Shown here piece after piece: positions 37,910 through 38,026 of a stretch of 38,026 nucleotides of DNA (its first letter is position 1; every line of letters begins with the position of its first letter). Under the pieces are notes generated by a model, which saw only the letters and a list, made by a program, of their open reading frames with translations, ran no database searches and was not told the origin of the DNA. Position numbers and translations under genes: made by a program. Origin of the DNA: a virus; the IMG/VR virus record IMGVR_UViG_3300032288_003199, positions 1 through 38,026 of that record; one strand, written 5' to 3'.

Positions 37910-38026
37910 AATAATCTCCTATATGTTCCTAGTAGGAGGCATACTGCTGCAAACTAGCAGCCGTAGCCATAATCTGTTGAGCCTTCTGCAAACGCAACTG
38001 AGCAATATAATCCTCAAGTTCCGCCT
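37904..38026. repeat. Terminal direct repeat, right copy
   Basis: Exact copy of bases 1-123. Joining 37903 to 1 restores a continuous operon through the junction, which shows circular or permuted DNA. Confidence 0.95.
37929..38026 (-). CDS. Partial second copy of the gene at 26-460
   Basis: The terminal repeat contains the 3' end (about 32 codons, through TAG at 37929-37931) of the same gene that is complete at 26-460. It is cut by the window end. It is not a separate gene, only the repeated copy of the circle junction. Confidence 0.9.
   Translation of the reverse strand, partial: AELEDYIAQLRLQKAQQIMATAASLQQYASY

Noticed and set aside
1-38026. CRISPR arrays, insertion sequences, integrase, tRNA genes and programmed frameshifts
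   Set aside because: None was seen on reading both strands. There is no regularly spaced repeat, no transposase and no recombinase, and no tail-assembly frameshift pair is expected in a short-tailed phage.

Overview
The window is a complete genome of a small tailed phage, opened at an arbitrary point. Its first 123 bases (1-123) recur exactly as its last 123 (37904-38026), so the unit is circular or circularly permuted and 37,903 bp long. Portal, scaffold, capsid, adaptor, a tail-hub-like protein, fibres and giant internal virion proteins are present. No tape measure, tail tube or sheath was found, which points to a short-tailed (podovirus-like) virion. The host is inferred, weakly, to be a low-GC aquatic actinobacterium. 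The grounds are the MoxR/DUF7192-like gene pair and RusA/NMAD1-type genes of actinophage style, the long Thr-rich linkers in the PA14 surface protein, and the peptidoglycan hydrolases. No integrase, repressor, tRNA or CRISPR was seen.

Layout. Late genes form one leftward (minus-strand) block that runs from 17336 down to 26 and continues through the circle junction from 37909 down to 31031. In transcription order it reads: small-terminase-like protein, fibre and surface proteins, lysis module (two holin-like proteins, M15 peptidase, secreted lytic transglycosylase), large terminase, portal, scaffold, major capsid, decoration protein, a run of very small basic proteins, head-tail adaptor, beta-rich tail hub, fibre, internal virion proteins, and a 1847-residue internal virion protein. 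Early and replication genes form a rightward block (17494-31034): four small basic proteins, a noncoding region, a MoxR-like ATPase with its partner, small zinc-site proteins, a Cas4-like nuclease, a DnaB-like helicase, an AEP primase, a PD-(D/E)XK protein, RusA, a sigma-like protein and an NMAD1-like protein. There is no DNA or RNA polymerase gene, so the host enzymes are presumably used. The two blocks diverge at 17337-17493, which is rich in inverted repeats, and converge at 31031-31034, where the stop codons overlap.

Most junctions within operons are TAATG, TGATG, ATGA or TAGTG overlaps, so translation is heavily coupled. Several genes are too short for routine gene calling: 467-604, 5495-5626, 12954-13118, 18239-18358, 22597-22743, 29426-29596, 30622-30786 and 31031-31129.

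The most striking observations are RNA. A circularly permuted (type II) hammerhead ribozyme with every core nucleotide and all three stems lies at 22291-22357, between the MoxR-partner gene and the next gene. A noncoding tract at 19078-19469, just downstream of a good sigma70-type promoter (19043-19071), folds by eye into a nearly continuous series of helices and is a candidate large structured RNA. Next to it, a consensus DnaA box, an AT-rich palindrome and CATCATG/CATGATG motifs (18788-18903) make a candidate replication origin. Three tandem late genes share the N-terminal signature KPRKxFDGIxRP.
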